Shown here: piece after piece, positions 46,629 through 55,319 of the stretch | Numbering within the stretch: position 1 is the first letter of the stretch | Layout: each line of letters starts with the position of its first letter | Made by a program: the position numbers and the translations under genes | Source of the DNA: Lactobacillus crispatus | GTDB lineage: Bacteria > Bacillota > Bacilli > Lactobacillales > Lactobacillaceae | Direction: 5' to 3' | Length of the DNA: 64,000 bases | Assembly: GCF_018987235.1 (NCBI RefSeq) | Contig: NZ_CP072197.1 | Span: 1,240,001 to 1,304,000 of the forward strand | The notes under the pieces: model-generated | What the model was told of the DNA's origin: nothing | The model's database searches: none | What the model saw: only the letters and a program-made list of their open reading frames with translations

Positions 46629-47855
46629 CTAAAGTCTTTTATTTTTGGTGGCTATGTTGTAATCATATAATTGATCATGTTTGATAAGAGCAAACATTGT
46701 GCGTATCAGTTTATGGACTGATGCAATGGCGATTTTCTTATAGCCTTGGCTATTTGAAGATCGTTTTTTCTTGTCATAATAATCAGTTATATGGCAAGGC
46801 TGCGTAGCCTTTACCGTCTCCATTTGAATAATAACTCGATAAAGTATTTTTCTGGCAATATGATTGCCATGCTTGGTAATGCCAAGAGAACTGTCTTTTT
46901 CACCAGATTGGTACCTTCCTGGATCAATGCCAACAAACGCATCAATTTGAGCTGAAGTGCTAAACCGTCTTAGATCACCGAGCTCTGCTACTAATCTCAC
47001 TGCTGTAATTCTAGCAACCCCTGGGATACTCAAATAGATGGATAAAGCACGAGCGTTTACTGCTTTAGCCAGCTTTTCCATGTAGTTAATTACATAGTCG
47101 CGTTCTTGCTGGAGTGAAAACAAATTAGAAATGTTCCTTTGAATAGCTCTAACGATAATACTATCTTTGGAATCATAAGGATAAGCTTCTCTAGCAAAAG
47201 CGTATAATCTTGTGGTTAAGTACCGTGCCCTTTGTTGTCCTATTCCAGAAATAGAATTAAGCATTTGAGTTACCTGTGTCTCATTCTTTTCTAGAACATA
47301 TCCAGCATGTGGGAAAAGACTAACAAGCGCCCAATAAATTCTGCCAGATGGATGAGACAGTATTTCTTCAATTTGTGGGAAAGTGGATTGGAGGTTGCGG
47401 TGCAATTGATTTTTAGTAGTAACTATACTCCTAGTAAGTTCTTCATAATAGCGACTGGCATTCTGAAGTTCATGATACTCTCTGGGCTGTGGATCACGCA
47501 GCTTTTGCGGGGCATTAAATTGAATTAAAGCCAGGCGATAAGCATCTACCTTATCAGTTTTATTATGGCGTAAATTATTGTCCATTAGCTTTTTCGCTTT
47601 AAGCGGATTAAGCTTCAAATACTTAATATGATAATCCTCTAAGAAAGCTTGCAGGCTTAGAGAATAAACACCAGTAGCTTCGAAAACAACTAAAGGAGTT
47701 ATCAAATATTGGTTCAGTTGCTCATAAAGTTTTTGATAGCCAAAGGAATCATTAGAGATTCTAAAAGATTCGCCTTGTTTGATCCGGTCATTAACCACAC
47801 AAACTGTGGAAGATTTACTGCTAACATCAATACCGAAAATAATTTGTGATTCCAT
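46629..47855 (-). CDS. IS110-family transposase (DEDD recombinase)
   Basis: 408 residues. N-terminal RuvC-like DEDD domain: IIFGIDVSSKSSTVCVV near 5-21, Glu in VVFEATGVYSL near 56-66, and NKTDKVDAYRLAL near 97-109. C-terminal transposase_20 domain with IPGVARITAVRLVAELGDLRRF and the conserved serine region GIDPGRYQSGEKDSSLGITKHGN. AGCGGAGG precedes the ATG. Frame intact. Confidence 0.92.
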   Translation of the reverse strand: MESQIIFGIDVSSKSSTVCVVNDRIKQGESFRISNDSFGYQKLYEQLNQYLITPLVVFEATGVYSLSLQAFLEDYHIKYLKLNPLKAKKLMDNNLRHNKTDKVDAYRLALIQFNAPQKLRDPQPREYHELQNASRYYEELTRSIVTTKNQLHRNLQSTFPQIEEILSHPSGRIYWALVSLFPHAGYVLEKNETQVTQMLNSISGIGQQRARYLTTRLYAFAREAYPYDSKDSIIVRAIQRNISNLFSLQQERDYVINYMEKLAKAVNARALSIYLSIPGVARITAVRLVAELGDLRRFSTSAQIDAFVGIDPGRYQSGEKDSSLGITKHGNHIARKILYRVIIQMETVKATQPCHITDYYDKKKRSSNSQGYKKIAIASVHKLIRTMFALIKHDQLYDYNIATKNKRL

Positions 47856-48050
47856 AATATAACCTCCGCTGTGAAGATAAACCTCTTTATCAACCTATTA
47901 ATTCTAATTTTCTAAACACGGCATCTAAGTGCCCACAGACTTCGAAGAGACTTAAGAATAGGTGGTAAAGCAGTCCGTTTCTTTTACGACATCAAGTGTC
48001 TAAAAAGCTGAAGACTTGATTTGCTTTATCTTCACTTTCTATTTTAGACA
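47856..48050 (-). ncRNA. candidate bridge RNA region of the IS110 element
   Basis: About 195 bp of non-coding DNA upstream of the transposase with stem-loop potential, for example CATCAAGTGTCT against AGACTTGATTTG. Some IS110-group elements encode a bridge RNA in the long non-coding end; only position and structure support it here. Confidence 0.35.
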
Positions 48051-48098
48051 AAATAAAAAGTGCCAGATCGTGAATCCGTCGATTCATGATCCAACACT
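48051..48098 (-). terminator. terminator of the pRiA4b ORF-3-type gene
   Basis: On the minus strand an 18-bp stem (AGTGTTGGATCATGAATC with GATTCACGATCTGGCACT, several G-U pairs) with a GACG loop, then a T-rich tail. Confidence 0.85.
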
Positions 48099-48114
48099 AG
48101 GTTAGTATGTTTCT

Positions 48115-49854
48115 TTAGTTCTTATATTGTTCCATTCTTTGATTAAGTTCTTCCTTATTAAAATTATCTAAATTAATTGCTTCTCCACCCATTAACCAAT
48201 CAATCATTTCAGGATCTACTTTATCTTTAGGCGTATCGTAATAATCTTGCAAAGACCATACGCCACCAATGTCATCAATTATTCCATAACCTTTTCCAGA
48301 AAGTATTTTTGGACACTTAGGAGCTGCTTGATCAGTAGTAATGTTCTTAATATCTACTTCGAATTCCCAGCTATCGCCATAATCATAGGTTAATAATAAC
48401 TTATCACCTTTTTCAAAATATGAGACCTTCGCTTTTTCATAATCTATGCCTGTAGCCGGATCCCAATCTTCCGCTTCAGCGATACTTTCTACATTTTCAA
48501 AGCGTTCCTGCGTCTTTTTATTCAGCAAATCAAACATATGTCCAAAATCAGCATTAAACATATCTAGCATGGCAACTTCTAAAGTTTTCACGGATGTATT
48601 GCCACTAATAATAAATCTACGCCAAGTAGATGGTTTAAAAGACTTTAGTTTTACTCTAATCTCATAGGTAGCTCGATTGCGAGTTTGATTTTCAAAAATT
48701 GCCTTTTTTCGTGTTTTCTGCTTTTTATCATGATTCTCAAGATCTCTTCGCAAGCCTTCTAAGACTCTAGACAAATCCTGAGGAGACAAGTCTAAATCTT
48801 CAAGTTCCAAAATCTTTTTCGGATTTGCTTCAATTGCCTCTATCATATCGTTTATCAAATCCTCATCCAGGTTTTGATCGGGGTATGAATTAATTTCTTC
48901 AGTTACCCAGTCAATATTCATCCCTATTTCTTTACTATCAGTTTTACGAATAAGACCTACTCTACTCAAAAATACATAGAAATTTTTCAAGGTATTTGTA
49001 ATCTGCTCTATTTCTAGCGGATGTAGTTTATTGTTAGATATCATAATCCATAAATAAGAAATTGCTTCTCCTAAATCATTAGTAACTAAATGGATCTTAT
49101 TACGTAATAAATAATGATTTAGATAATCCGGCAGCATTTGATCAGGTTGGATATATCCTATTCCTGCTGGTACGTATTTAGCATATTGATCAATGAGTTT
49201 CTGATTATTTTCTTTAATTTTAGCAACAATCTTTTCATTGCCTTTTACTGGTTTATTTTCATATTTTTCAAAATTAGAGAAATCTTCAAATTTTGGCACT
49301 AAGTCAACATACTTATATCTTCGATTTGGTTTTTGCGGCTTAATAGGGAAATACGTACTAACCTCATCAATCATCTTAGAAATAAAATTTTGTCCAATCT
49401 GACTATCCAAGGCAAAAATAGCCGCTGACATTACAGTTAGCTTATCTACCATATTCTTTTCATCTTTTACAACATCAATCAAATTTAAATATTCGTTTTG
49501 ATTATCCTCTATAAGTTTACGAATTTTTTCTAGCATTAAATTAGCTTGGCTTTTAGTATCGTAAAAAGACATTTGCTTGGACTTTACCGCTGAAACTAAT
49601 TTTTGTTGCTGTTTAAACAAAATAAAGTCATAGCTTTTAATCGCATTAGCAAAAACATCATTAAATAGCTTGGCATCAAGTTTAGTTAATAAAATTGGAA
49701 AACTAGTGTCTTTTTCAACTAATAAATAGTACTTTTGCTTTTGAATATTTATTACACCTGCATCCCAAACAGTAAAAGGCTCATTCTTAATAATATCAAT
49801 CTTATTTTCTTTAATTTCTGGTGCTAAGTTAATACCATATCGTACTTGAAGCAT
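48115..49854 (-). CDS. plasmid pRiA4b ORF-3-family protein
   Basis: A 579-residue protein. The C-terminal ~180 residues carry the pRiA4b ORF-3 domain: YEIRVKLKSFKPSTWRRF near 398-415, then DKLLLTYDYGDSWEFEVDI and GGVWSLQDYYD. The N-terminal ~390 residues are not recognised (highly charged, mostly helical). The domain occurs in mobile and plasmid-borne genes; its role is unknown. Adjacent to an IS110 element. Confidence 0.8.
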   Translation of the reverse strand: MLQVRYGINLAPEIKENKIDIIKNEPFTVWDAGVINIQKQKYYLLVEKDTSFPILLTKLDAKLFNDVFANAIKSYDFILFKQQQKLVSAVKSKQMSFYDTKSQANLMLEKIRKLIEDNQNEYLNLIDVVKDEKNMVDKLTVMSAAIFALDSQIGQNFISKMIDEVSTYFPIKPQKPNRRYKYVDLVPKFEDFSNFEKYENKPVKGNEKIVAKIKENNQKLIDQYAKYVPAGIGYIQPDQMLPDYLNHYLLRNKIHLVTNDLGEAISYLWIMISNNKLHPLEIEQITNTLKNFYVFLSRVGLIRKTDSKEIGMNIDWVTEEINSYPDQNLDEDLINDMIEAIEANPKKILELEDLDLSPQDLSRVLEGLRRDLENHDKKQKTRKKAIFENQTRNRATYEIRVKLKSFKPSTWRRFIISGNTSVKTLEVAMLDMFNADFGHMFDLLNKKTQERFENVESIAEAEDWDPATGIDYEKAKVSYFEKGDKLLLTYDYGDSWEFEVDIKNITTDQAAPKCPKILSGKGYGIIDDIGGVWSLQDYYDTPKDKVDPEMIDWLMGGEAINLDNFNKEELNQRMEQYKN

Positions 49855-49913
49855 GTGGTTCTCCTTATTAAAATAATTTTATCATGTCTATTCACAACTA
49901 TTCATCTCAGAAG

Positions 49914-49944
49914 CAAAAAAATGAAGGCAATCACTGCCTTCATC
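49914..49944 (-). terminator. terminator of brnQ
   Basis: On the minus strand GATGAAGGCA pairs with TGCCTTCAT and is followed by seven T. Confidence 0.9.
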
Positions 49945-49959
49945 TAAAATACACAAATT

Positions 49960-51336
49960 TTAGTCTTTTTCTAAAACCGGTACTGTCTTTTTATTTCTAA
50001 CATGATATACAACTAAACCAATTGCTAAACCTACCAGTGCTGGCACTAACCATGATAAACCCATGCTGGCAAGTGGCAAATGACTTCTAAGTGAAGCTAC
50101 TGCTAAACCGAATGAACTTTGACTAACTACACTTGGGAAAGCAACCACCATATCGCCTAAGGCTGGCACAACAGTAAATAGGATTACGAAAAAGTAAACT
50201 ACACCTGCCTTATTAAACAATGGTGAACAAACTGATAGCAAGATCAAAACCATGGATAAAGGATATAAGAACATTAACATCGGTGTTGACCATGAAATGA
50301 TTTGATCCAAACCAAAGTTAGCGGCTAAGAATGATGCCAAGCAACTAAGTGCTAACCAAACGTGGTAACTTACCTTAGGAAAATGCTTATGAAAGTCTTG
50401 CGCAAAAGCAGCAACCAAACCAACTGCAGTAGTCAAACAGGTAACTGTCAATAAGAATGCAAGTAAAGCTTGACCAAAGACACCGCCATAAACGTTAACG
50501 ATTTGGTTAAAGGCTACCCCACCGTTATCAGAAACTGCAAAGCGTCCGAGAGACATTGCACCCATTAAGATCAATAACAAGTAGATAAAACCGATTGCTA
50601 AAACGGCCAAGACACCTGATTTAGCAACAACTTTTGAAACACTTTTAGCATCTTTTTGTCCCATGCCACGAACAGCTGTAACAACCGTAACCCCAAAGGC
50701 TAAGCCTGCTAAGGCATCCATTGTGTTATAACCCTCTAAGAAGCCATTTACTAATGCTCCATGCTTATAAGCAGCAGTTACTGCAGCAGTTTGTGGATTC
50801 CCCAACGGACGAGCAAAAGCTACAAGAAACACTAGGAATAATAATGCCAAGAATAATGGATTTAATACCTTACCAACGTTAGACAAGATATTATTTTGAT
50901 GATAAGAAAAAGCAAAAGCAGCTAAAAAGAATAAAGCTGAGAAAACAAGTAAAGCGGAACTTTGCATATTCTTCGGCATAAATGGTGCAATACCAACTGT
51001 GAAAGAAACGGTTGCAGTTCTTGGGGTACCAAACAATGGTCCGATTGTGGCATGGATTAAAACCATAAATACTACTGCAAATCCGGCACCCAGCGGCTTA
51101 CCGATGTCGTATACTCCGTTTGCATGAGTAATTGCTACTGCTAATACAGATAATAATGGCAATAAAACCCCTGTGATTAAAAAGCCAATTGCAGCTGTTC
51201 CCCAATTTGCTCCAGCTAGTTGTCCTAAATGTAATGGAAAGATTAGGTTACCAGCCCCAAAAAATAATCCAAACAGCAAGGAAGCAACAACGAGATAATT
51301 TTTCCATGTAAGTTTTTTCGATGTATGATCTGTCAT
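49960..51336 (-). CDS. brnQ: branched-chain amino acid carrier BrnQ
   Basis: A 458-residue LIVCS-family symporter with 12 helices; N-terminal LFFGAGNLIFPLHLGQLAG near 24-42 is the family signature, with TIGPLFGTPRTATVSF near 110. Takes up Ile, Leu and Val with Na+ or H+. The ATG at 51336 follows GGAGGAG; earlier in-frame codons lie in the T-box leader. Expression is controlled by that leader. Confidence 0.94.
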   Translation of the reverse strand: MTDHTSKKLTWKNYLVVASLLFGLFFGAGNLIFPLHLGQLAGANWGTAAIGFLITGVLLPLLSVLAVAITHANGVYDIGKPLGAGFAVVFMVLIHATIGPLFGTPRTATVSFTVGIAPFMPKNMQSSALLVFSALFFLAAFAFSYHQNNILSNVGKVLNPLFLALLFLVFLVAFARPLGNPQTAAVTAAYKHGALVNGFLEGYNTMDALAGLAFGVTVVTAVRGMGQKDAKSVSKVVAKSGVLAVLAIGFIYLLLILMGAMSLGRFAVSDNGGVAFNQIVNVYGGVFGQALLAFLLTVTCLTTAVGLVAAFAQDFHKHFPKVSYHVWLALSCLASFLAANFGLDQIISWSTPMLMFLYPLSMVLILLSVCSPLFNKAGVVYFFVILFTVVPALGDMVVAFPSVVSQSSFGLAVASLRSHLPLASMGLSWLVPALVGLAIGLVVYHVRNKKTVPVLEKD

Positions 51337-51359
51337 TTTCTCTCCTCCAAAACATCCCT

Positions 51360-51640
51360 GATAAACAAAAAAGACCCTCAGCTGCAAATTGCAACTGAGG
51401 GACGCTTTGAGCGTGGTACCACCCTTTATTTATATCACTATTGCTAGCAATACCTTTCACGTACAGTCAATTACTCGACGATACGTAGGCACTATAATGG
51501 GTGCTCCCACTACTTCTTACTTTAAGTTAAGAAATAGAACTCGAAAGTGATTTTCATTTAAACTTAGGATTTATCTCCTCACACCTAACGAGACTCGCTG
51601 TAAATTAAGTCTAAATTACTCTTCTTTCTCTTTGTTTTCA
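51360..51640 (-). promoter_or_regulatory. T-box riboswitch leader, isoleucine type
   Basis: On the minus strand the T-box AAAGGGTGGTACCACGC lies at about 51427-51411, followed by a terminator CCCTCAGTTGC/GCAGCTGAGGG plus T run. Stem I (GAGTAATTTAG, then GTGAGGAGA) holds the specifier ATC in TGAAAATCACTTTC, which is isoleucine. This matches the branched-chain carrier behind it. Confidence 0.92.
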
Positions 51641-51664
51641 GATTTATTAAATTTGTTAATAATT

Positions 51665-51692
51665 ATTTTAATCAAAATATAATCGTTGTCAA
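51665..51692 (-). promoter_or_regulatory. promoter of the brnQ leader
   Basis: TTGACA at 51692-51687 and TAAAAT at 51670-51665 on the minus strand with 16-bp spacing, just upstream of the T-box leader. Confidence 0.65.
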
Positions 51693-51720
51693 CAACTTTT
51701 TTATTTATTTTTCAAATTTT

Positions 51721-52344
51721 CTATTCAAATTGAGTCTGCCAATTAGGATCATTATTTGCCGCAAAACACATGGTAATTTGTTCCTCAGTATTTCGCCCAA
51801 GTGAAAGCTTCGGTAAATTATCTAATGCAAAATAATCACAAGCATCAGTTTCATCGTTCGGCTTAAATTCACCACTAATTTCTTTGCATAAGTAAAATAC
51901 CTTCGTAATGTTGGTGGCCAAAATTGGTTTATTATGATGATTACGATCTTGAACTGCAATAATTTTGACGGGTCTAACTACTCTACCTGCTTCTTCATAT
52001 GCCTCTTTAACACAATTTTGTGCTGTAGTTTGGTCATAATCATTCCAGCCGCCTGGCAATGACCATTCCTGAGTCATTTTTTCACGGACAAGCAAAATTT
52101 TATTATCCTTAAAAATTGCTGCTCGCGTATCAATCTTAGGTGTTTGATAGCCCTCATCACCCAAAAAGAGTGTTTTAATTTGTTCTTTAGGTAGTCCTGT
52201 CCTAGCTGCCATCATTTCGCCTGCAATTTTACGGATTTTTTCATAGCGCTCATGATCAAATACATCATGACCATAATGCAATCCTGCTTGAGCTAAACTT
52301 TGTAAATCTGTCGCCCACTTGATAAATTGATCATCTGAATTCAT
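51721..52344 (-). CDS. NUDIX hydrolase (ADP-ribose pyrophosphatase-like)
   Basis: 207 residues. The N-terminal ~60 residues form the extra helical domain (FIKWATDLQSLAQAGLHYG) of one NUDIX subgroup. The Nudix box spans GGWNDYDQTTAQNCVKEAYE to EEAG (about 96-118). AAAGGC precedes the ATG. Overlaps the LtrA-like gene by 14 bases. Confidence 0.85.
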   Translation of the reverse strand: MNSDDQFIKWATDLQSLAQAGLHYGHDVFDHERYEKIRKIAGEMMAARTGLPKEQIKTLFLGDEGYQTPKIDTRAAIFKDNKILLVREKMTQEWSLPGGWNDYDQTTAQNCVKEAYEEAGRVVRPVKIIAVQDRNHHNKPILATNITKVFYLCKEISGEFKPNDETDACDYFALDNLPKLSLGRNTEEQITMCFAANNDPNWQTQFE

Positions 52345-52792
52345 TTTTATTGCCTTTAATATAAAATTCTAAGAAAAATAACAAATTCCAAATTAATAGG
52401 CAGATTGAAATACCTATTTTAGATTTTATCACAACCCATAAGTAACTTACTCCTAGTGCAAAAATTAGTAGCAATGTTAACAGATTACGAATACTAAATC
52501 GACATTCAGTATTAATATTGTTAGCCAGATAAACTGCTACAAACATATTTAAAACTAAACCGCCAATATCTAAAAATCTGTTTTTGCTATATCGGTTAAA
52601 ATAGATAACTTGATAAAGCCAAATTTGCATTACTACAATTACAACCAATAAAAATTGAAGAAAAATAACTAAAGGAATACTGCCATTAACAGGATGATGA
52701 ATCATTGCAGTAATTCGAGAAATTGCGTATACGAAAACTAAATCATAGAATAATTCAAACATTCCAACAGGCTTAGCTATTATTTTTTTCAA
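52331..52792 (-). CDS. short LtrA-like membrane protein
   Basis: 153 residues with about five helices. ELFYDLVFVYAISRI near the N-terminus is the hallmark of the low-temperature requirement A family, but members are usually 350-400 residues, so this is less than half. The TTG at 52792, right behind a run of six G, gives the N-terminus expected for the family; an ATG 12 codons upstream has no ribosome site. Probably a truncated relic or a short variant. Confidence 0.6.
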   Translation of the reverse strand: MKKIIAKPVGMFELFYDLVFVYAISRITAMIHHPVNGSIPLVIFLQFLLVVIVVMQIWLYQVIYFNRYSKNRFLDIGGLVLNMFVAVYLANNINTECRFSIRNLLTLLLIFALGVSYLWVVIKSKIGISICLLIWNLLFFLEFYIKGNKNEFR

Positions 52793-52953
52793 ACTAATCC
52801 CCCCTAATATTTGATTACTGTCTATCATGCTTTATATTTGTCCAAAAAGCAAATTATGATATTAATTTGTAAGAATCAATTTTTAGCTTGATTGTAAAAA
52901 ATTATGCTAAAGTAATTATTGATTATCACATTAATTTAATCGGAGGAATAACT

Positions 52954-53637
52954 ATGCCACGAAATCCCAGAAAACACAATTTTAATCAATTCTCAGACCA
53001 AGAAAAAGATAAATTAAAAAATGTCAAAAAAGAATTAGCTGAGGCCCAAAAGAAAGAGCCTGAAAGTCTACGTGAACATCTACAAGCCTTTAATGATGGA
53101 GTGATGGCCATTATCATTACAATTATTGTTTTAGAAATTCAACCCGCGCTTCATGAAATTCATTATCAGCAATTCATTAGCAACATTGCTGTCTTTTTAA
53201 TCACTTTTTTTATTGTGGCAGATTTCTGGTATGATCTGCATTTATCTTTTTCATACTATATTTTTAAGCCTTCAAAAGCGATTGCCATTCTAGACTTCTT
53301 TTTTCTAGCGGATTTATCACTTCTGCCAGTCATGACTAAATGGATTATGGCTGAAAATTCTTCTTTCGCTGTAGCCAATTTTGGGATTGTCTTCTTAATT
53401 GCCAAAATCTTAGAATATCTAATTCAATATTTTGGTGCTAAAAATACTGCGCGCTATTCCCAAATCATGCGAATTATTATTAGCCGCTCCTTTATTAGAA
53501 AAATGACGGTTACTTTATTTTTAAATGTAATATTGATCATTCTGTCATTATTCAATGCAAAACTAGCAATGATTCTTTATCTAATAGTTCCAGTTATTTC
53601 ATTTCTTTTTCCAGTTAAACGCAACAAAATTATGTGA
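52954..53637 (+). CDS. TMEM175-like (DUF1211) potassium channel protein
   Basis: A 227-residue protein with a charged cytosolic start and six helices. The family motif is seen as HLQAFNDGVMAIIITIIVLE near 46-65, with the F-(S/N)-D signature of helix 1. Bacterial homologues are K+ channels. GGAGG precedes the ATG at 52954. Confidence 0.82.
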   Translation: MPRNPRKHNFNQFSDQEKDKLKNVKKELAEAQKKEPESLREHLQAFNDGVMAIIITIIVLEIQPALHEIHYQQFISNIAVFLITFFIVADFWYDLHLSFSYYIFKPSKAIAILDFFFLADLSLLPVMTKWIMAENSSFAVANFGIVFLIAKILEYLIQYFGAKNTARYSQIMRIIISRSFIRKMTVTLFLNVILIILSLFNAKLAMILYLIVPVISFLFPVKRNKIM

Positions 53638-53646
53638 TTTTTATTT

Positions 53647-53691
53647 AAAAGAGCGCCAGTAAACTTAAACTAAATCTACTGGCGCTCTTTT
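53647..53691. terminator. bidirectional terminator
   Basis: Perfect 15-bp stem AAAAGAGCGCCAGTA/TACTGGCGCTCTTTT. It separates the TMEM175-like gene and the cysteine-rich gene, which converge. Confidence 0.92.
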
Positions 53692-53692
53692 G

Positions 53693-53833
53693 TTACTTTT
53701 CTTGTTCCTTACAATGACTCTTGCAAACACATTCTTTACTATCTACCATTTTGCAGTGGCAAATGCCATCCTTATCTGCACAAGGACAATTTTTCTGACA
53801 TTTCATTTCATCGTGACAAAATTCATTCTTCAT
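53693..53833 (-). CDS. 46-residue cysteine-rich protein, metallothionein-like
   Basis: Nine cysteines (positions 6, 12, 16, 18, 25, 27, 35, 37, 41) and three histidines in 46 residues: the core is CQKNCPCADKDGICHCK, then CVCKSHCK. CxC pairs and high charge without hydrophobic residues suggest a cytosolic metal-binding peptide like a metallothionein. It is not the canonical SmtA pattern. GAGGTGAT precedes the ATG; the frame is followed at once by a strong terminator. An IS256 element lies 37 bp upstream. Confidence 0.65.
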   Translation of the reverse strand: MKNEFCHDEMKCQKNCPCADKDGICHCKMVDSKECVCKSHCKEQEK

Positions 53834-53870
53834 GTTTATCACCTCTATAGCTTATTATGCCTATGATAAT

Positions 53871-55242
53871 GAAACTGTCAAATCTTTTGTGTAAATAGAT
53901 CTTTCTCGTAAATTGATTTTTTAATTATTTATTTAATCAAAGTAGGATTCTAAGGTGTCCTGAACCTGACCAAAGCCTTTATGAATTCGATTGAAATAAC
54001 GGTCATTGTAGCTCATTGCCTGGATGCCAATAAATGCATCAAGCGACTGTTCAGTTGGAAATTCTGCCTTAGGCTTAGCTTTACGCTTGATGACGTTGTT
54101 AAAGGATTCAATCATATTGGTTGAATAAATTGAAGCTCTGATTTGTTTGGGATAATTGTAGAAGACTAGCAGATCGGGCTCAATTTCCTTCAAACCTTTG
54201 ATGACATGGCTATAAGCTTTATTCCATTTGGCATAGAATTTGTGCAAGACAGCTGCAGCTTCTTTTTTGCTTGTCTGTTGATGTATCTGCTTGAATTCGT
54301 TCATGATCTTTTCACGATCGTCGACGCGTACTTTAGCGCAGATATTGCGCATGACATGAACCAGGCAGCGTTGAAAATGAGCTTTAGGATAAGTCCTGGC
54401 CAAGGCTGTTTTCATGCCAACAACACCATCAGAAAGAAAAAGCTCAACTTGCTTCAAGCCTCTGGACTTCATGTTTTGAAGCATCTCTGTCCAAACTTCA
54501 ATGTTCTCACTAGGAGCAATGCAGTAGTCAATGACTTCCTTATGTCCATTAGGTTTAATGCCAATGGCAATATATACTGCTTCACGCTCAAACGTTTCTC
54601 GGCGCAAAGGAAGGTATGTCGCATCCAAATAGACACAGAAAAACTTGTCGCTTAGCTTGCGCTTGTGATAAGCCTCAATCTTGGGGAGCATCTGCTTGGA
54701 AATATTTGATACTTGAGCTGGACTATAATGACTGCCATACATTTTCTCAATCAAGTCAGCGATTTCTCTGGTAGTTACGCCTTTGGAGTATAGCTTGATA
54801 ATCGTGCTTTCCAAAACATCAGAGTGCTGCTTGTAGTCAGGCAGCGTGTGCTGATGAAACTGACCGTTGCGGTCTCGAGGCACTTGCACTTCAATTGGTC
54901 CAAACTGGGTATCAACCTTGCGGAAATAAGCACCATTTCTAGAATTGCCAGTATTCCAGCCATTTCTGGCATAGGGATCATAGCCTAGAAAGGCAGTCAA
55001 CTCAGCTTCTAGCAAGTTATTAACAGCCTGTTGTAGCTCTTTGCGCAATAAATCATTTATTTTGTCTGGATTGAATAGAGCTTGAGCAAAATCTTTGGTA
55101 AAATCATTCATGAAGGAGTTCTTCTTTCTGTATGTGTTTTTTTGTTCAAACCAATCATACGAGAAAGGAACTCCTTTTTCTAATGTTTAAAGAAATAAAT
55201 TTAAGGAATCATTCATCCTTACACAAACTATTTTACAGTCTC
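53871..55242 (-). mobile_element. IS256-family insertion sequence (intact)
   Basis: 1372 bp. Terminal inverted repeats GAAACTGTCAAATCTTTTGT and GAGACTGTAAAATAGTTTGT, both continuing GTAA. An 8-bp direct repeat ATGATAAT flanks it at 53863-53870 and 55243-55250. A remnant of a related element is at 62075-62263. Confidence 0.94.
53933..55111 (-). CDS. IS256-family (Mutator) transposase
   Basis: A 392-residue transposase. DDE residues: FFCVYLDATYLPLRR near 158-172, FLSDGVVGMKTAL near 226-238, and Glu in STNMIESFNNVIKRK near 338-352. The family signature region with CLVHVMRNI is present. Frame intact. The mRNA leader can fold so that GGAGTTC upstream pairs with GAACTCC just before the start codon. 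Confidence 0.95.
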   Translation of the reverse strand: MNDFTKDFAQALFNPDKINDLLRKELQQAVNNLLEAELTAFLGYDPYARNGWNTGNSRNGAYFRKVDTQFGPIEVQVPRDRNGQFHQHTLPDYKQHSDVLESTIIKLYSKGVTTREIADLIEKMYGSHYSPAQVSNISKQMLPKIEAYHKRKLSDKFFCVYLDATYLPLRRETFEREAVYIAIGIKPNGHKEVIDYCIAPSENIEVWTEMLQNMKSRGLKQVELFLSDGVVGMKTALARTYPKAHFQRCLVHVMRNICAKVRVDDREKIMNEFKQIHQQTSKKEAAAVLHKFYAKWNKAYSHVIKGLKEIEPDLLVFYNYPKQIRASIYSTNMIESFNNVIKRKAKPKAEFPTEQSLDAFIGIQAMSYNDRYFNRIHKGFGQVQDTLESYFD

Positions 55243-55319
55243 ATGATAATCGAACTTTCCAACCAATATATCTTATAATTTTACTTTTCCTAATAAGATT
55301 ATTTTATAGAAATATCTAG

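Larger units (their letters stand above)
46556..48050 (-). mobile_element. IS110-family element (ends uncertain)
   Basis: Built around the IS110-type transposase at 46629-47855. The right side is taken to stop at the host terminator at 48051-48098 and the left near a CCTATG/CATAGG inverted repeat at about 46567-46596. IS110 elements lack proper terminal repeats and target duplications, so the ends cannot be fixed by eye. The transposase-proximal leader (47856-48050) is unusually long and structured. Confidence 0.6.

Noticed and set aside
54206..54655. 149-residue plus-strand frame inside the IS256 transposase
   Set aside because: Antisense shadow of a well-supported transposase with all catalytic motifs on the other strand.
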